In this document: piece by piece, positions 35,423 through 48,300 of the stretch
Numbering within the stretch: the stretch's first letter is position 1
Layout of the letters: the number at the start of each line of letters is the position of its first letter
Origin: Bacteroidota bacterium
Lineage (GTDB): Bacteria > Bacteroidota > Bacteroidia > B-17B0 > Aurantibacillaceae
NCBI GenBank assembly: GCA_025363015.1
Contig: JANYEQ010000051.1
Span: forward strand, 1 to 60,034
Length of the DNA stretch: 60,034 bases
Direction: 5' to 3'
The notes under the pieces: model-generated
Seen by the model: the letters and a program-made list of their open reading frames with translations, nothing else
Told to the model about the DNA's origin: nothing
Databases searched by the model: none
Program-made: the position numbers and the translations under genes

Positions 35423-37282
35423 ATGGCAAAATCAAATTATACTGAAGACAATATAAAGTCGTTAGACTGGAAAGAACACATACGTACCCGCCCTGGCATG
35501 TACATTGGTAAATTGGGCGATGGTAGCGCATTTGACGATGGTATTTACGTACTTATAAAAGAAGTAATGGATAATTCCATTGATGAATTTATGATGGGCG
35601 AAGGCAACAAAATTAACATTACAGTAAAAGATGGTGTGGTTTCTATTCGCGATTTTGGTCGTGGTATTCCATTAGGTAAAGTAGTTGAAGTAGTTTCTAA
35701 AATGAATACGGGTGGCAAGTATGATAGCGAAGCTTTTAAAAAATCTATTGGTTTAAATGGTGTGGGTACAAAAGCGGTAAATGCGCTATCTATCAATTTT
35801 AAAGTAACTGCTTACCGCGATGGGCAATCAAAAACCGCTGAATTTAGCCGTGGCGAATTGATAAAAGAACATAAATTAACACCGGCTCCAAACGAAAAAA
35901 ATGGCACTTACGTTGAGTTTATGCCTGATGACACGATATTTAAAAAATATCATTTTGTGCATGAATACATCGATAAAATGGTATGGAATTATGCTTTTTT
36001 AAATACAGGCTTAACCCTTACCCTTAATGGTGTTGCGTATAAGTCAGATAATGGATTAAAAGATTTATTAGAAAAAAACATTAGCGGCGAAACTCTTTAC
36101 CCAATTATACATTTAAAGGGCGAAGATATTGAGCTAGCATTAACACATAGCAACGAGCATTATAGCGAAGAATACTACAGTTACGTAAATGGGCAATACA
36201 CCACACAAGGTGGCACACACTTGGGCGCATTTAGAGAAGCAGTTGTAAAAACCGTACGCGAATTTTATAAAAAAGAATTTGAACCCTCTGACGTTCGCAA
36301 ATCTATTGTTGCCGCTATTTCTATAAAGGTACAAGAACCCATTTTTGAATCGCAAACAAAAACTAAATTAGGCTCGCACGAAATTGCACCACAAGGGCAA
36401 AGCATTCGTACCTTTATTGGCGATTTTATTAAGCAACATTTAGATAATTATTTACATAAAAATCCCGAAATAGCTCGCACCATTGAAGCTAAAATTTTAG
36501 CCAATGAGCGCGAACGCAAAGAACTATCGGGCATTCAAAAATTAGCACGCGAACGTGCGAAAAAATCATCGTTACACAATAAAAAATTACGTGATTGCCG
36601 CACACATTTAGATGATATTAAAGATGTTCGCCGCTTAGAAACTACTTTGTTTATTTGTGAGGGCGACTCGGCAAGTGGCTCTATTACTAAAACACGCGAT
36701 GTTAATACACAAGCTGTGTTTAGTTTAAAAGGTAAGCCCTTAAATTGTTTTGGTTTAGGTAAAAAAATAGTTTACGAAAACGAAGAATTTAACTTACTAC
36801 AAGCCGCTTTAAATATTGAAGATAATTTAGATGAGTTACGTTATAATAATGTAGTAATAGCAACCGATGCCGATGTAGATGGCATGCACATTCGTTTATT
36901 ATTATTAACCTTCTTTTTACAATTTTTTCCCGATTTGGTTAAAAATAATCACGTAAAAATATTGCAAACACCTTTATTTAGAGTGCGTAATAAAAAAGAA
37001 ACCGCATATTGTTATAGTGATGAGGAACGTAAAGCCGCCATTGCTAAACTAGGTCCAAAGCCCGAAATTACGCGCTTTAAAGGCTTGGGAGAAATTAGCC
37101 CCGATGAGTTTAAACACTTTATTGGAAAAGACATTCGTTTAGAGCCAGTGTTACTCGACCAAAAAGCAAGTATTCAAGAATTGTTAAATTATTACATGGG
37201 TAAAAATACCCCCGACAGACAAGAATTTATTATTGAAAATTTACGAGTTGAAAAAGACGTAGAAGAAGAACTATTAAAATAA
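35423..37282 (+). CDS. parE: type IIA DNA topoisomerase subunit B (topoisomerase IV ParE)
   Basis: ATPase subunit of a type II topoisomerase. The 619 residues show the GHKL ATPase ([31 protein letters not shown]), the transducer domain and the Toprim domain ([23 protein letters not shown]). The opening [22 protein letters not shown] is the Bacteroidota ParE style. parC, often next to it, is not adjacent. The gyrase/Topo IV distinction rests on these features and length. Confidence 0.93.
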   Translation: MAKSNYTEDNIKSLDWKEHIRTRPGMYIGKLGDGSAFDDGIYVLIKEVMDNSIDEFMMGEGNKINITVKDGVVSIRDFGRGIPLGKVVEVVSKMNTGGKYDSEAFKKSIGLNGVGTKAVNALSINFKVTAYRDGQSKTAEFSRGELIKEHKLTPAPNEKNGTYVEFMPDDTIFKKYHFVHEYIDKMVWNYAFLNTGLTLTLNGVAYKSDNGLKDLLEKNISGETLYPIIHLKGEDIELALTHSNEHYSEEYYSYVNGQYTTQGGTHLGAFREAVVKTVREFYKKEFEPSDVRKSIVAAISIKVQEPIFESQTKTKLGSHEIAPQGQSIRTFIGDFIKQHLDNYLHKNPEIARTIEAKILANERERKELSGIQKLARERAKKSSLHNKKLRDCRTHLDDIKDVRRLETTLFICEGDSASGSITKTRDVNTQAVFSLKGKPLNCFGLGKKIVYENEEFNLLQAALNIEDNLDELRYNNVVIATDADVDGMHIRLLLLTFFLQFFPDLVKNNHVKILQTPLFRVRNKKETAYCYSDEERKAAIAKLGPKPEITRFKGLGEISPDEFKHFIGKDIRLEPVLLDQKASIQELLNYYMGKNTPDRQEFIIENLRVEKDVEEELLK

Positions 37283-37387
37283 CTGTAAAACTAGCCATTC
37301 TTCCGCTCATACCAAAATACTTGAATTATAATCCCTATTACATTATATTTACATACTAAATTTAAATTTTTTACTTAAAATTATAAA

Positions 37388-40243
37388 ATGAAAAAAATCA
37401 TATTATCACTCACTATTGTTATTTCAGCATTAACTCTTTCAAATGCTCAAAAGCAAATGCCAGGCTTAAGCAAATCAAATACTACTTATCCCCTACCCGT
37501 TTTTATTGACGAAGTAAAAAAAATAGGGAGTGATATTGTAATACCTTACAAACGTTATAAGTTAAGCAATGGCCTAACTATTTTAATTCACGAAGACCAT
37601 AGCGACCCTATTTGTTATGTTGATGTTACTTACCATGTAGGTAGCGCCCGCGAGCAACAAGGCCGTAGTGGTTTTGCACACTTTTTTGAACACATGATGT
37701 TTCAAGGATCAAAAAATGTAGCTGATGAACAACATTTTAAAATAATTACCGAAGCAGGCGGAACATTAAACGGAACAACAAATACCGATAGAACGAATTA
37801 TTTTGAAACAGTACCGAGTAATCAATTAGAAAAAATGCTTTGGTTAGAATCTGATCGTATGGGCTTTTTGTTAGATTCGGTTACACAAAAAAAGTTTGAG
37901 GTTCAACGCGCTACTGTTAAAAACGAGCGTGGACAAAATTATGACAACAAACCTTATGGTTTAATTTTTGAAAAAATTGGCGAAGCTCTTTATCCAAAAG
38001 GACATCCTTATAGCTGGAGCACCATTGGCTATTTAGTAGATTTGGATAGAGTGGATGTAAATGATTTAAAGCGTTTTTATATGCGTTGGTATGGGCCAAA
38101 TAATGCAGTATTAACCGTTGCTGGCGATGTAAACGTTGACGAAGTTTTAATAATGGCACAAAAATATTTTGGAAGTATAAATGTAGGTAAAGATGTAAAA
38201 TTACAAACCGTTAATACTGTTACCTTAACCGAAAACCGTTATTTATCTTACGAAGACAATGTTAAGTTCCCACAATTATCAGTTGTTTTTCCATCTGCAA
38301 AAGCTAATACCAAGGAGGATGCGGCATTAAATGTGCTCTCAACTATACTTTCTGGCAATCAAGGCTCGCCTCTATACAAAGCTTTTATCGAAAGTAAAAA
38401 AGCAGTAAACGCCCAGTGTTTTCAATACTCACGAGAATTGACTGGACAATTTCATTTTTCTATTAGAGCGAATGCTGGTGGTAATTTAGCAGAAATGGAA
38501 GCCTTGTTAAAAACAACATTAAGCAATTGGGAAAAAACTGGTGTAACGGATGATGATTTGGTGAAGTATAAAGCCCAATACCAATCTCAAATTTTAAACG
38601 CATTAAGCACAGTACAAGGTAAAGGTGCTACTTTGGCCTCAAATTTTACATTAGCTGGCGATGCAAATTTTATTAAAAAAGAAATTGCAAAGTATATGAC
38701 ACTTACAAAGGCAGATGTGATGAATGCTTACACTACCTATTTTAAAAATAAATCAGCGGTTGTTTTAAGTTGTGTTCCTAAAGGAAAAACAGATTTAATT
38801 GCAAAAACAGACAATTGGAAAATGTACGATCGTACCATTGAAACCGAAAGCGATGAATATAAAAACCTAACTTATACTGAAGCTAAAGATAATTTTAATC
38901 GTGGGATTATGCCACAAGCTAAAGCCGCTAAACCTGTGCCAGTGCCTAATTTTTATATTACCCGTGCAGTAAATCATGTAGTGCCGTTAATTGGCGTAAC
39001 CGAAACCGAATTGCCAAAAGTAAATATTTTATTAAGTTTTAAAATAGGTCACAGATATGAGCCTCAGGCAAAGTCGGGCGTGGCTTATTTATTAGGTGCC
39101 ATGTTACAACAAAGCACTTTAAAAACTAAAGCCGAAGAAATTGAAAATAAATTAGACAGGTTGGGCTCTTCTATATCTATAAATACTGGCGATGAAGATA
39201 TGAACGTATATATTGAATCAACCAGCAAAAACGTTTCGGCCACACTAAAAATTATTGAAGAAAGTATGTTTGAGCCAAAATTTGACACGGAAGAATTTGA
39301 AATAGAAAAAAAGCAATTATTAGATAATATTACTCAACGCGTAACAAACGCAAATGCGTTGGCCGATTTAACGTATCGTAAATTATTATATGGCACAAAC
39401 CATACAATGAGTTACCCAACGAGTGGCACAGCCGAAACCGTAAATTCAATTACAATTGATGATGTGAAAAATTATTATAAAAATTTAAACGCGTTAAATA
39501 TGTCTATATCCGTAACAGGAGATATTACTGAAGCGTCTATTTTAAAAGAATTAGCGTTTTTATCAAAATTAAAAAGTGAAAAAACAACTCTACTCATTGA
39601 ACCTGAAATTCCAAAAATTGAAAAAACAAAAATTTATTTTGTAGATAAAAAAAATGCCGCCCAAAGCGAAATTAGAATTGGTTATATTGCTCTGCCTTAT
39701 CAACCTATGGGCGATTATTACAAAGCTCTAATTATGAATTATAGTTTTGGTGGCGCCTTTAATAGCCGTGTAAATTTTTTATTGCGTGAAGTAAAGGGCT
39801 GGACGTATGGTGTACGCAGTGGTTTTAGCGGTAGTAAATATGCAGGTGCTTACACGTTAAGTGGCGGCTTTAAAGCCAATACAACCGATAGCACATTAGT
39901 GGAAGTATTAAAAGAATTTAAAAACTACACCGAAAATGGTATAACTGATGATGAATTAACCTTTACAAAAAATGCTATTGCACAAAGCGATGCATTAAAG
40001 TACGAAAGTGCAGCTCAAAAATTAGGATTTATTTCGCGTGTGTTAGATTATAACTTACCTAAAGATTATGTGGCAAAACAAACCGAAATGCTAAACGCTA
40101 TTAAAAAAGAAGAAATAAATGCATTGGCAAAAAAATACTTACCATATAATAATATGGTAATTGTAGTTGTAGGCGATAAGGCCACTAATTTAGATAAAAT
40201 TAAAAAATTAGGCTTAGAGGTTATTGAAGTAGAAGCAAAATAA
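37388..40243 (+). CDS. M16 family zinc peptidase (insulinase-like), two-domain, exported
   Basis: A 951-residue protein with a signal peptide (about 1-20, ALTLSNAQ). The first M16 half (about 45-480) has the inverted zinc motif HFFEH (His98, Glu101, His102). The second half (about 510-945) is an M16_C-like partner without the motif (IGYIALPYQPMGDYYKA, NYSFGGAFNSRVNF). Such proteins are expected in the periplasm or outer membrane, degrading peptides. A possible promoter is CTTG (37320-37323), 20 bases, TATATTTA (37344-37351). Confidence 0.93.
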   Translation: MKKIILSLTIVISALTLSNAQKQMPGLSKSNTTYPLPVFIDEVKKIGSDIVIPYKRYKLSNGLTILIHEDHSDPICYVDVTYHVGSAREQQGRSGFAHFFEHMMFQGSKNVADEQHFKIITEAGGTLNGTTNTDRTNYFETVPSNQLEKMLWLESDRMGFLLDSVTQKKFEVQRATVKNERGQNYDNKPYGLIFEKIGEALYPKGHPYSWSTIGYLVDLDRVDVNDLKRFYMRWYGPNNAVLTVAGDVNVDEVLIMAQKYFGSINVGKDVKLQTVNTVTLTENRYLSYEDNVKFPQLSVVFPSAKANTKEDAALNVLSTILSGNQGSPLYKAFIESKKAVNAQCFQYSRELTGQFHFSIRANAGGNLAEMEALLKTTLSNWEKTGVTDDDLVKYKAQYQSQILNALSTVQGKGATLASNFTLAGDANFIKKEIAKYMTLTKADVMNAYTTYFKNKSAVVLSCVPKGKTDLIAKTDNWKMYDRTIETESDEYKNLTYTEAKDNFNRGIMPQAKAAKPVPVPNFYITRAVNHVVPLIGVTETELPKVNILLSFKIGHRYEPQAKSGVAYLLGAMLQQSTLKTKAEEIENKLDRLGSSISINTGDEDMNVYIESTSKNVSATLKIIEESMFEPKFDTEEFEIEKKQLLDNITQRVTNANALADLTYRKLLYGTNHTMSYPTSGTAETVNSITIDDVKNYYKNLNALNMSISVTGDITEASILKELAFLSKLKSEKTTLLIEPEIPKIEKTKIYFVDKKNAAQSEIRIGYIALPYQPMGDYYKALIMNYSFGGAFNSRVNFLLREVKGWTYGVRSGFSGSKYAGAYTLSGGFKANTTDSTLVEVLKEFKNYTENGITDDELTFTKNAIAQSDALKYESAAQKLGFISRVLDYNLPKDYVAKQTEMLNAIKKEEINALAKKYLPYNNMVIVVVGDKATNLDKIKKLGLEVIEVEAK

Positions 40244-40254
40244 GTTAATTAATT

Positions 40255-40941
40255 ATGCATTTTATAACGCCTCTTAAAATTTTTATTAGTGTTATTTTTT
40301 TGCAAAGTTGCATGCTTAAAAGTAAAATGAATAAAATTGTCACAAAACATTACGCCAGTTCACAAGCAATTACCACACTAGATAATAGAAATGCCGTAGC
40401 TTTTAATACAGATAGTTTAACAAAAATAGAGGGGTTTTGTGTAACTAAATATAGTGGTTTTTATACCGTACCATTAATTTTTTATATATATTCTTATGAA
40501 GAAATTACATGTAACGTAAATTCAAAATATTACGTGTTTGCAACTATAAACGAATTAAATAATTTAATAGAAAACGATGTTAATAAATATAAACTAGAAG
40601 GTAAGTCGCTTGAATTAATATTTAAAAGAATGCCTAACACTCTTATACATAAGTATACTGCCAATACCTTTGCATTTAAGTTTCTTTTTATGGGAACAAT
40701 TCTTAATGAAAAAATGTACTATGAAAACGATGTTATTGTTGTCGATTATTTAATAAGAAATAAAAGTACAAGGGAATTATTAAAGAGGGGGACAATAAAT
40801 GAACCTCTAACATCTGTTAACGACAAAAAAGCATTAATTGATACAAGAGAATACTTTGTCGAAACCTTTTTAAACTCTTATGACAGAGCTATGCGTTATG
40901 CAAGTTATTCTGTGGCACAAAAAGTAATTAATCAATTATAA
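40255..40941 (+). CDS. hypothetical lipoprotein
   Basis: A 228-residue protein; not recognised. The N-terminus FISVIFLQSCMLKSK has a lipobox with Cys19. The rest mixes alpha/beta features with no clear motif (EYFVETFLNSYDRAMRYASY near the C-terminus). It starts 11 bp after the M16 peptidase gene, so it is probably cotranscribed and may be its lipoprotein partner; that is inference. Confidence 0.7.
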   Translation: MHFITPLKIFISVIFLQSCMLKSKMNKIVTKHYASSQAITTLDNRNAVAFNTDSLTKIEGFCVTKYSGFYTVPLIFYIYSYEEITCNVNSKYYVFATINELNNLIENDVNKYKLEGKSLELIFKRMPNTLIHKYTANTFAFKFLFMGTILNEKMYYENDVIVVDYLIRNKSTRELLKRGTINEPLTSVNDKKALIDTREYFVETFLNSYDRAMRYASYSVAQKVINQL

Positions 40942-41026
40942 CTTAAAAATTTCCGATTCAATGTGCAGTATTTGAAACACTCAGGCTAAATAAATTTAAA
41001 AGCAATTTATATTTTACATTTGAATT

Positions 41027-41374
41027 ATGAAAAAAATTATTATCACTCTCATAGCTTTGCTTCTTTTGACTTATTGCACTACATCTAAAAAATTAATTGT
41101 GGCAAGCCAACTTCCTACCGAAAAAGAATTAGCTGTAGCACAAAAAACAAATTCAAGCATCACCTTAGCCGATTTAAAAAATGGGCATTCCATTTATTTC
41201 AATCAATGTGTAGAATGCCACAAGGCTTATGATATTCCAAAATTTAGCGAACGAAAATGGAAACACGAAATTGACGATATGAGTCCAAAAGCAAATTTAA
41301 CCGATGAGCAAAAAATATTACTTAGCAATTATGTTTTATCGTTTCGCGAAGCAAACGCAGTAGTTGTTAAGTAA
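41027..41374 (+). CDS. small c-type cytochrome-like lipoprotein
   Basis: A 115-residue protein with a lipoprotein signal (LLLLTYCTTSKK, Cys17). The haem-c motif CVECH is at about residues 62-66, and a Met (DDMSPKANLT, about 86) may be the sixth ligand. Length and spacing fit a single-haem cytochrome c held in the periplasm by a lipid anchor. A TACATTTG at 41015-41022 is too close to the ATG to be the -7 box. Partner proteins are not adjacent. Confidence 0.82.
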   Translation: MKKIIITLIALLLLTYCTTSKKLIVASQLPTEKELAVAQKTNSSITLADLKNGHSIYFNQCVECHKAYDIPKFSERKWKHEIDDMSPKANLTDEQKILLSNYVLSFREANAVVVK

Positions 41375-41407
41375 CGTTTATTTTAGATTTAAACATTTCG
41401 CAGCAGC

Positions 41408-42325
41408 CTATTCTTTTTCCCAAGTAGCTGCTTGCTTGCGCGAAAAACGAATACCAAGCATTATTTCATGCGTGCCTGTACTATATTTTTTAATGTTAGT
41501 AGTAGTTATATCATAAGAATACCCAATTAATAAATAATTTTTATAAAAATAACCTATTAGTGCTGTAAAAGCATCGTTATGGCGGTAAGCGCCACCTAAC
41601 CAAATTTGTTCTTTATAAATAACACGCAAACCCGCATCAATTTTTGGTGGTGCTGGTATTTCGTATTTTACTAAAAACGAAGGTTCTATTTTAAAATCAT
41701 CGCCCAAATTAAATTTATACGCACCATTAAAATTAAAATGGTTTACTATTCTACTATTTTTGCCAGCCCCTGCATACAATGCAATTGGGGCTTGATACAA
41801 TTGTGGTATAGCGATACCAAAATAAAATTTATCTTTTTTGTGAAAATAAACGCCTGCGCCAAAATCGGGTACATAGGTTGTTTGGTAAGTCCCTAAAAGA
41901 TTTTGGTCGCCATCATCATGTAAAATTAATTTGCTACCATCAATACCCCATTGTAAAATACCTGCACTTAAACCCATAGATAAAAACATATCTTTTTTTA
42001 GTTTTAAATGGTACGCGTAACTAAAATTTAATCCTGTTCTACGGGTAGGGCCTACAATATCTGTATATAAATTCATACCTAAACCCATGTTTTTTGCTTT
42101 AATGGGGCCATGTGCGGTAAACATATATGTTCTCGGCGCATCGGTAATGCCAATCCATTGGTATCGGTTGTTCGATCGTACATCTGCATAATCATCTTTT
42201 CCTGCAACGGCAGGGTTAATAGCCATTTCGTTAAGCATATACTGCGTGTATTGTGGTAATTGCTGTGCAAAGCCACAAACTGTTATAATACTAAACAACC
42301 ATATATAATATTTTCTTGTTTTCAT
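41408..42325 (-). CDS. PorP/SprF family type IX secretion outer-membrane protein
   Basis: A 305-residue predicted beta-barrel. The signal peptide ends FGFAQQ-like CGFAQQLPQYTQYMLNEM. Family landmarks are YTQYMLNEMAINPAVAGKDD near the start, a run of amphipathic strands with aromatic ends, and EIMLGIRFSR at the C-terminus. In T9SS systems SprF-like proteins help secrete or anchor one giant partner. Here the partner gene is immediately upstream and its stop overlaps this ATG (TAATG), so the two are translationally coupled. Confidence 0.93.
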   Translation of the reverse strand: MKTRKYYIWLFSIITVCGFAQQLPQYTQYMLNEMAINPAVAGKDDYADVRSNNRYQWIGITDAPRTYMFTAHGPIKAKNMGLGMNLYTDIVGPTRRTGLNFSYAYHLKLKKDMFLSMGLSAGILQWGIDGSKLILHDDGDQNLLGTYQTTYVPDFGAGVYFHKKDKFYFGIAIPQLYQAPIALYAGAGKNSRIVNHFNFNGAYKFNLGDDFKIEPSFLVKYEIPAPPKIDAGLRVIYKEQIWLGGAYRHNDAFTALIGYFYKNYLLIGYSYDITTTNIKKYSTGTHEIMLGIRFSRKQAATWEKE

Positions 42326-45300
42326 TATCTAAATATGGTTAATGGTCCGGTATAGGCTTTTAAGTAGGCCGGATGATTTAAATTAATTATATAATAATAT
42401 GTTCCAACAGGTAAATCTTTACCCTTGTATTGCCCATTAAATGGTACGGCATAGCCTTTTGAATAAAATAGTTGCTCGCCCCAGCGATTATAAACCTCAA
42501 CCGTATTGTCTGGAAACTGTTCAATATTATCTATTTGCCATTTATCATTTTTTGAATCGCCGTTAGGACTAAAGCCATTTGGTATTATTATTTCTGGATA
42601 AAGTAATACCTGCATCGTATCACTGGCCATACAGCCATTCATATCCGTTACAGTTACTGTATAAGTAGTATTTACTGTGTTTGAGGCCGTTGGGTTTGGT
42701 ATACTCCCGTTATCTAGGGTAAACGAAGGGCTCCATGTAAAGGTAATACCTGTAGGTGAGGTAGGACTGCCACCAATAGTAACTGTTGAAAACACAGGAA
42801 TTGTGTAGCTTGGCCCTGCATCTACTAATGGTAAAGTATATACGTTTACAACTACTGTATCAAACGCAGCACACGTTGACACCGACGAAACAGTTTGTAA
42901 TACAAAGGTAGACGCTCCTGCAGCATTAGGTAAAACAAGCGTTGATGTGTTGGCAATAGGGTTAATGTTATTAGGCAATAAATACCAATTATAGGTTATT
43001 GCCCCTATAGAATTTGTACCCGTTAATATTACTGAACTAGTTGGGCAAACTGTAGCATCAGGCCCCGCATTAGCAGTAATGGTAATGGTAGGAACAATAT
43101 TAAAAGTATTGGTTACTACACAACCTCTAGTATCTGTTAAATTTAACGAATAAGTACCCGATAAAACATTTGTAATATTTTGGTTGGTTGATGTAAATGC
43201 TGCTGGCCCACTCCAGGTATAGGTAAACGCAGGACTTCCACCAGTAACTGTTAAACTGGCGCTACCATCAGCAACGGTACTGCATGATGAATTAATAAGC
43301 GTAGGTGTTACTACAATTAACGGTGGGTTGCTTAATATAACTGTTTCGGACAGAACACAACCTTTACTGTCTGTTACAGTACCCACATAAGACCCTGAGC
43401 ATAGCCCTGTTAAAGGATTTGTAGACCCTAAAGGCGTCCACGAATAAACATATGGCAATGTTCCACCACTTGGTACTAAAGTAATTGCACCATTACAATT
43501 GTTGTTACATTTAGGTTGTTGTATATTACTAAGCGAGAGTTGTAAGCTAGGATTATCTGTTAAGGTAAATGATTTTACCGTTTTACAACCATTTGCGGCC
43601 GTTACTGTTAAAGTTACAACACCTTTACATAAACTTGTTACTGTTTGTGCTGTACTTCCTGTACTCCAACTATAAGTAACTGGATTTGAAGTGCTTGTTC
43701 CTAATGCTGTTATTGAACCCGTACAGGCATTAAAACAATTAATGTTAGTTTGTGTAAATGTTACTACAGGCCCATTTGCATTGCTAATAGCAAAGGCTTG
43801 TGTTTTAATACAACCATTAAAATCTGAAACAGTAATACTATAATTACCTACGCCAACGTTTGTTAATGATGAGGTACTTCCTGCCACTGGTACCCAAGTA
43901 TAACTATAAGCTGGGGTACCACCTGAGGCAATTACGTTAATTGTACCGTTACTTAAACCACAAGAAGGTTGCGTTACAAATGGCGATAGGGTAATGGATG
44001 TTGCTGCGGTAACTGAAGTGGATGCTGTTCTAATACAGCCTTGTGCATCTGTCATTTGTACAAAGTAAGTTCCAGCACACAAACCTGCTACGGCAGAGTT
44101 AGTACTAACTGGGCTCGTCCAACTGAAAGTTATAGGCGCTGTTCCACCAATAGGTATTACGGTGCTCGCTCCATTGCAAGTTCCAGCACATTGCTCATTT
44201 ATCGTATTAAACAATTGGCCTGTAATACCGTTTGAATTGCTTATTGCTACATTTTGTAATTGGTTACAGCCACTCGCATCAGTAACTAATACTTGATATA
44301 ATCCTGCACATAAGCTATTGGTTATTGGCCCAGTAGTTCCTGTTGTCCAACTATATGTAAAAGGCGCTACACCACCAGCAGCTGTTACTGTTGATGAACC
44401 ATTACATAAACCGCAAGAAGGTGAGCTAATTGCCGTTATTGCCGTTATTTGTGAAGGAGATGAGATAGAACTAGTAAATGTATTAAAACAACCATTCACA
44501 TCTGTAATATTAACCGAATAGTTACCATTACATAAACTTGATATTAGGCTGGTAGATTGTCCGGTACTCCAATTTGTAGAATAAGGGGGTGATCCTCCTG
44601 AAATACTAGTTATGTTTAATGCGCCATTACAATTAGAAAAACAAGTATTGTTTGTTGATGCTGTTGTTGATAAAATATTTAATATACTTGGTAAGTTTAA
44701 TGTCTGTGTAACGGCTGGGCAACCATTGTTACCAATTAAAATAGTATAATTACCCGCACAGGCATTTAAAAGTGTTGCTGAGTTTGGCGCCACGGGTGTC
44801 CAAGTATAACTATAAGGCCCAACGCCACCACTTGGATTTAGCGAAATAGAGCCATTACAAATACCGTTACAAGTAGGCAAACCCACATTAGGCAAAATAC
44901 TAATAGCTGCAGGTTGGGCAATAGTTACTGCTGTAAATAATATACATGCATTAGCATCCGTTACTTGTGCCGTATAAACCCCAGCACATAAATTTATTTG
45001 TGGGTTTATGGGGCTTGGTGATGGTGGCGAAACCCAACCAACCGTATAGCCTGGAGTACCTCCTAAAATACTTGCAATATTAATAGATGCTGCCCCTGTA
45101 CACAATCCGTTACACGAAATGCTGGTAGAAATAATTGGCGCTGTATTTGGCCCATTAGAATTACTTAAAGGAATAGTAACGGTATTGGTACAGTTTTTAG
45201 AATCGGTAACTACTACTGTGTAAACTCCAGCAGCTAAACCTGCCACTGCAGAACTAGTGCTAACCACAGGTGCTGCCCAAGTATAACTGTAACTTGGCGT

Positions 45301-48300
45301 TCCTCCAACAGCTACTACCGTTATTGAACCGTTTGATACACCGCAAGTTGCTGGACTAATAGAAGGATTTACGTTAAGTACGGGTGGGTTTGTTAAAGTA
45401 AAAGTTTGTACATCTTGGCAACCATTGGCATCTTGTACTAACACACTATAATTTCCTGCACACAAGCTGTTTATAGTTGCTGAGTTTGGTGCTGCTGGTG
45501 TCCAAGTATAATTTACAGCGCCTTGTGCATTTGCAGGAGTACTAATAGCTACACCATTGCAATTACCATTACAAGCAGGGTTTGTGGTAGTTACATTTGC
45601 TAATAAAGCTAGCGGTTGTGTTAAATTGGTGGTACTCACTAATTGGCAACCTGCAGCATCTGTAGCAGTTAATGTATAATTGTTTGGGCATAAACCACTG
45701 GGGTTTTGTCCTGCACCTACAGGAAGCCAGTTAAATGTTACAGCGCCTTGTGCTCCGGATAATACTGTAGTAATACTACCATTACATGCGGCGTTACATA
45801 ATGGGTTAAAGGGGGTTAACGTGGTCGTAAAAGGGGCCGGGGCAACTACTGTAAAGCCATTTGCTGATACACAACCATTTCCATCGGTAACCGTAGCTGT
45901 GTAGTTTCCTGCACATAAATTACCTAATGTTGATGTTGTTGCACCGCTTGACGACCAGCTAAAAGTATAAGTAGGCGTTCCTCCAACAACAGTATTGGTG
46001 GCAACTGCATTACACGAATTTGAACAACTTGCGTTAACTAAATTTAAAGTGCTAGTTAATGCTGGTGGCTGTGTAATTTGAACCGTTTTTGTTATAGTAC
46101 ATAAATTAGCATCCGTTGCATTTACCGTATAAATATTTGGGCACAAATTAAAAATAGTTGCGGTTATTGAACCTGTAAAAGGTGCGTTTGGAGGCCAACT
46201 ATAATTTATTACACCTGTGCCGCCACTTGCTAATGCTGTAATTGAACCGTTGCATAAACCAAAACATTTTACATTACTTGGAGTTGTGGTTATGGTTAAT
46301 GCTACTGGTTGAATAACGTTAAATACAACTGTTTTTATACACGCATTAGCATCTGTAATATTTACCGAGTAGCTACCAGCACACAAATTACTTACTGTAC
46401 TTGTACCTTGCCCTGTTGTTATTGATGGTGCTGGGAGCCAGCTGTATGTGTAGCCTGGCGTGGCGCCAGCAGTAACTAAAGTTATACTACCATTACAAAC
46501 ACTATTACATTTTATATTCGTAACTACCGAGTTTACAGTAAGCGAGGTTGCTTGAGTAACAGCAACTGATTGGGAGGTGATACAGCCATTAGCATCTGTA
46601 ACCGAAATTACATAATTGCCACTTACTAAACTGCTTGCCGAAGAGGTGTTGCCAATAGTTGTAAAACCAACAACTGGTGTCCATGTAAAGGTAAAAGCTC
46701 CTGGTACACCTGTTGCCGTTACAGAAATGGCGCCTGTATTTCCACCAAAACAAGCTACCGATTGAGAGTTTATTGTTAATGTTGGCCCTGTTGGATTGGT
46801 TAATAAAGAGGATAATGTTGTAGTACAGCCAGCACCATCAGATACAACTAACGAATACGAACCTGCGTTTAATAAGGAATAACAACTTGTGTTTATGCCA
46901 AGGCCACCCGCAGGGCTCCAAGTAAAGGTATAGCCCGCACCACTTCCACCACTTGGTGTAGCACAAATGCTTCCATTATTTGTAGTACAGGCGCTTGGAT
47001 TGGTTGTTGTAAAGGTTGCTGTAATTGATGGCGATTGCGTAATAGTTATAATTTGCGTTTTGTTACAACCATTAGCATCGGTAACTTTTAAAGTATAAGT
47101 GCCTGCACATAAACTAGTTAGGTTCGTTGTGGTTTGTCCACCGGGGCTCCATGAGTAAGTTAACGCGCCTGTTCCACCACTTGCGTTTGAATTTATTGCA
47201 CCATTACAATTACCAAAACATGCTACATTGGTTTTAGTTGGTGCAATAATAATATCGGGTGGGTTTACAAAAGATATAGTTCCTGAATTAATACACCCTA
47301 AAGCATCGGCAACTGTAACCGTATAATTTCCAGCGCATAAATTAACTGCCGTTTGGGTAGTTTGCACGGTAACAGCCCATGTATAAGAATAGGCGCCAGT
47401 ACCTCCAACAGCATTAGCTGTAGCGGAAGCTGTGCAAGCACCAAAACATTGAATACTGCCGCCACCAGTAGCAACAGTAACGCTAACTGTTTGTGCAATA
47501 CTAACTGTTGTAGTGGCAATACAGCCCTTACTATCTGTAGCGGTTGCCGTATAATTACCGATGCATAAGCCAGAAGCAACTGAATTGCTTGAAACTGTTG
47601 CACTAAGTGAATTTGTCCAAACAATTGCATATGTAGGAGTTCCGTTTGAAGCGGTAACTGTTGCAGCTCCTGAACAAGCGTTACAACTTGTTTGCAAACC
47701 TGTTAAAGCTACTGATAATGCGATAGGTTGATTGATAGTGAACGGAATTGATTGGGAACAACCATTGACATCTGTTGCGCTTACTATATAGCCTCCTGCG
47801 CAAAAGCCCCCTAAAATACCTGTAGTATTAGTGGTTGGTAATGGCAACGTATTAAATTGATAAATAAAACCAGGACTTCCACCAATAGCCGACACTGTAG
47901 CTGAACCATTGCAACTACCAGCACAACTTGTAGATGAAGTATTTACTGTAATTGTAATGGGTGGAGGTGCTGTTAATGTGGTTGTAAAGGCTTTGTTACA
48001 ACCTTTGCTATCGTTAACGGTGAGCGTGTATACGCCTGCACATAAGCCTGGATTTGGATTACCCGTAAAACCATTGCTCCAATTTAAAGTATAACCTGGC
48101 GTACCCCCTCCAACACCAGCATTTGCAACACCATTACATAATGAATTACAAGTAGGATTAGTAACATTTATAGTGGCTGTTAGTTGTGGTGGCTGTGCTA
48201 AAACTACTACCGAACTTGTTGTACAGCCATTAAAATCAGTAGCCATAAAGGTATATGAGCCTGCACACAAACCACTTATTATACCTCCACTTACGGTGCC

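Noticed and set aside
41015-41022. TACATTTG as -7 box of the cytochrome-like gene
   Set aside because: It ends four bases before the ATG, so transcription would start inside the gene.
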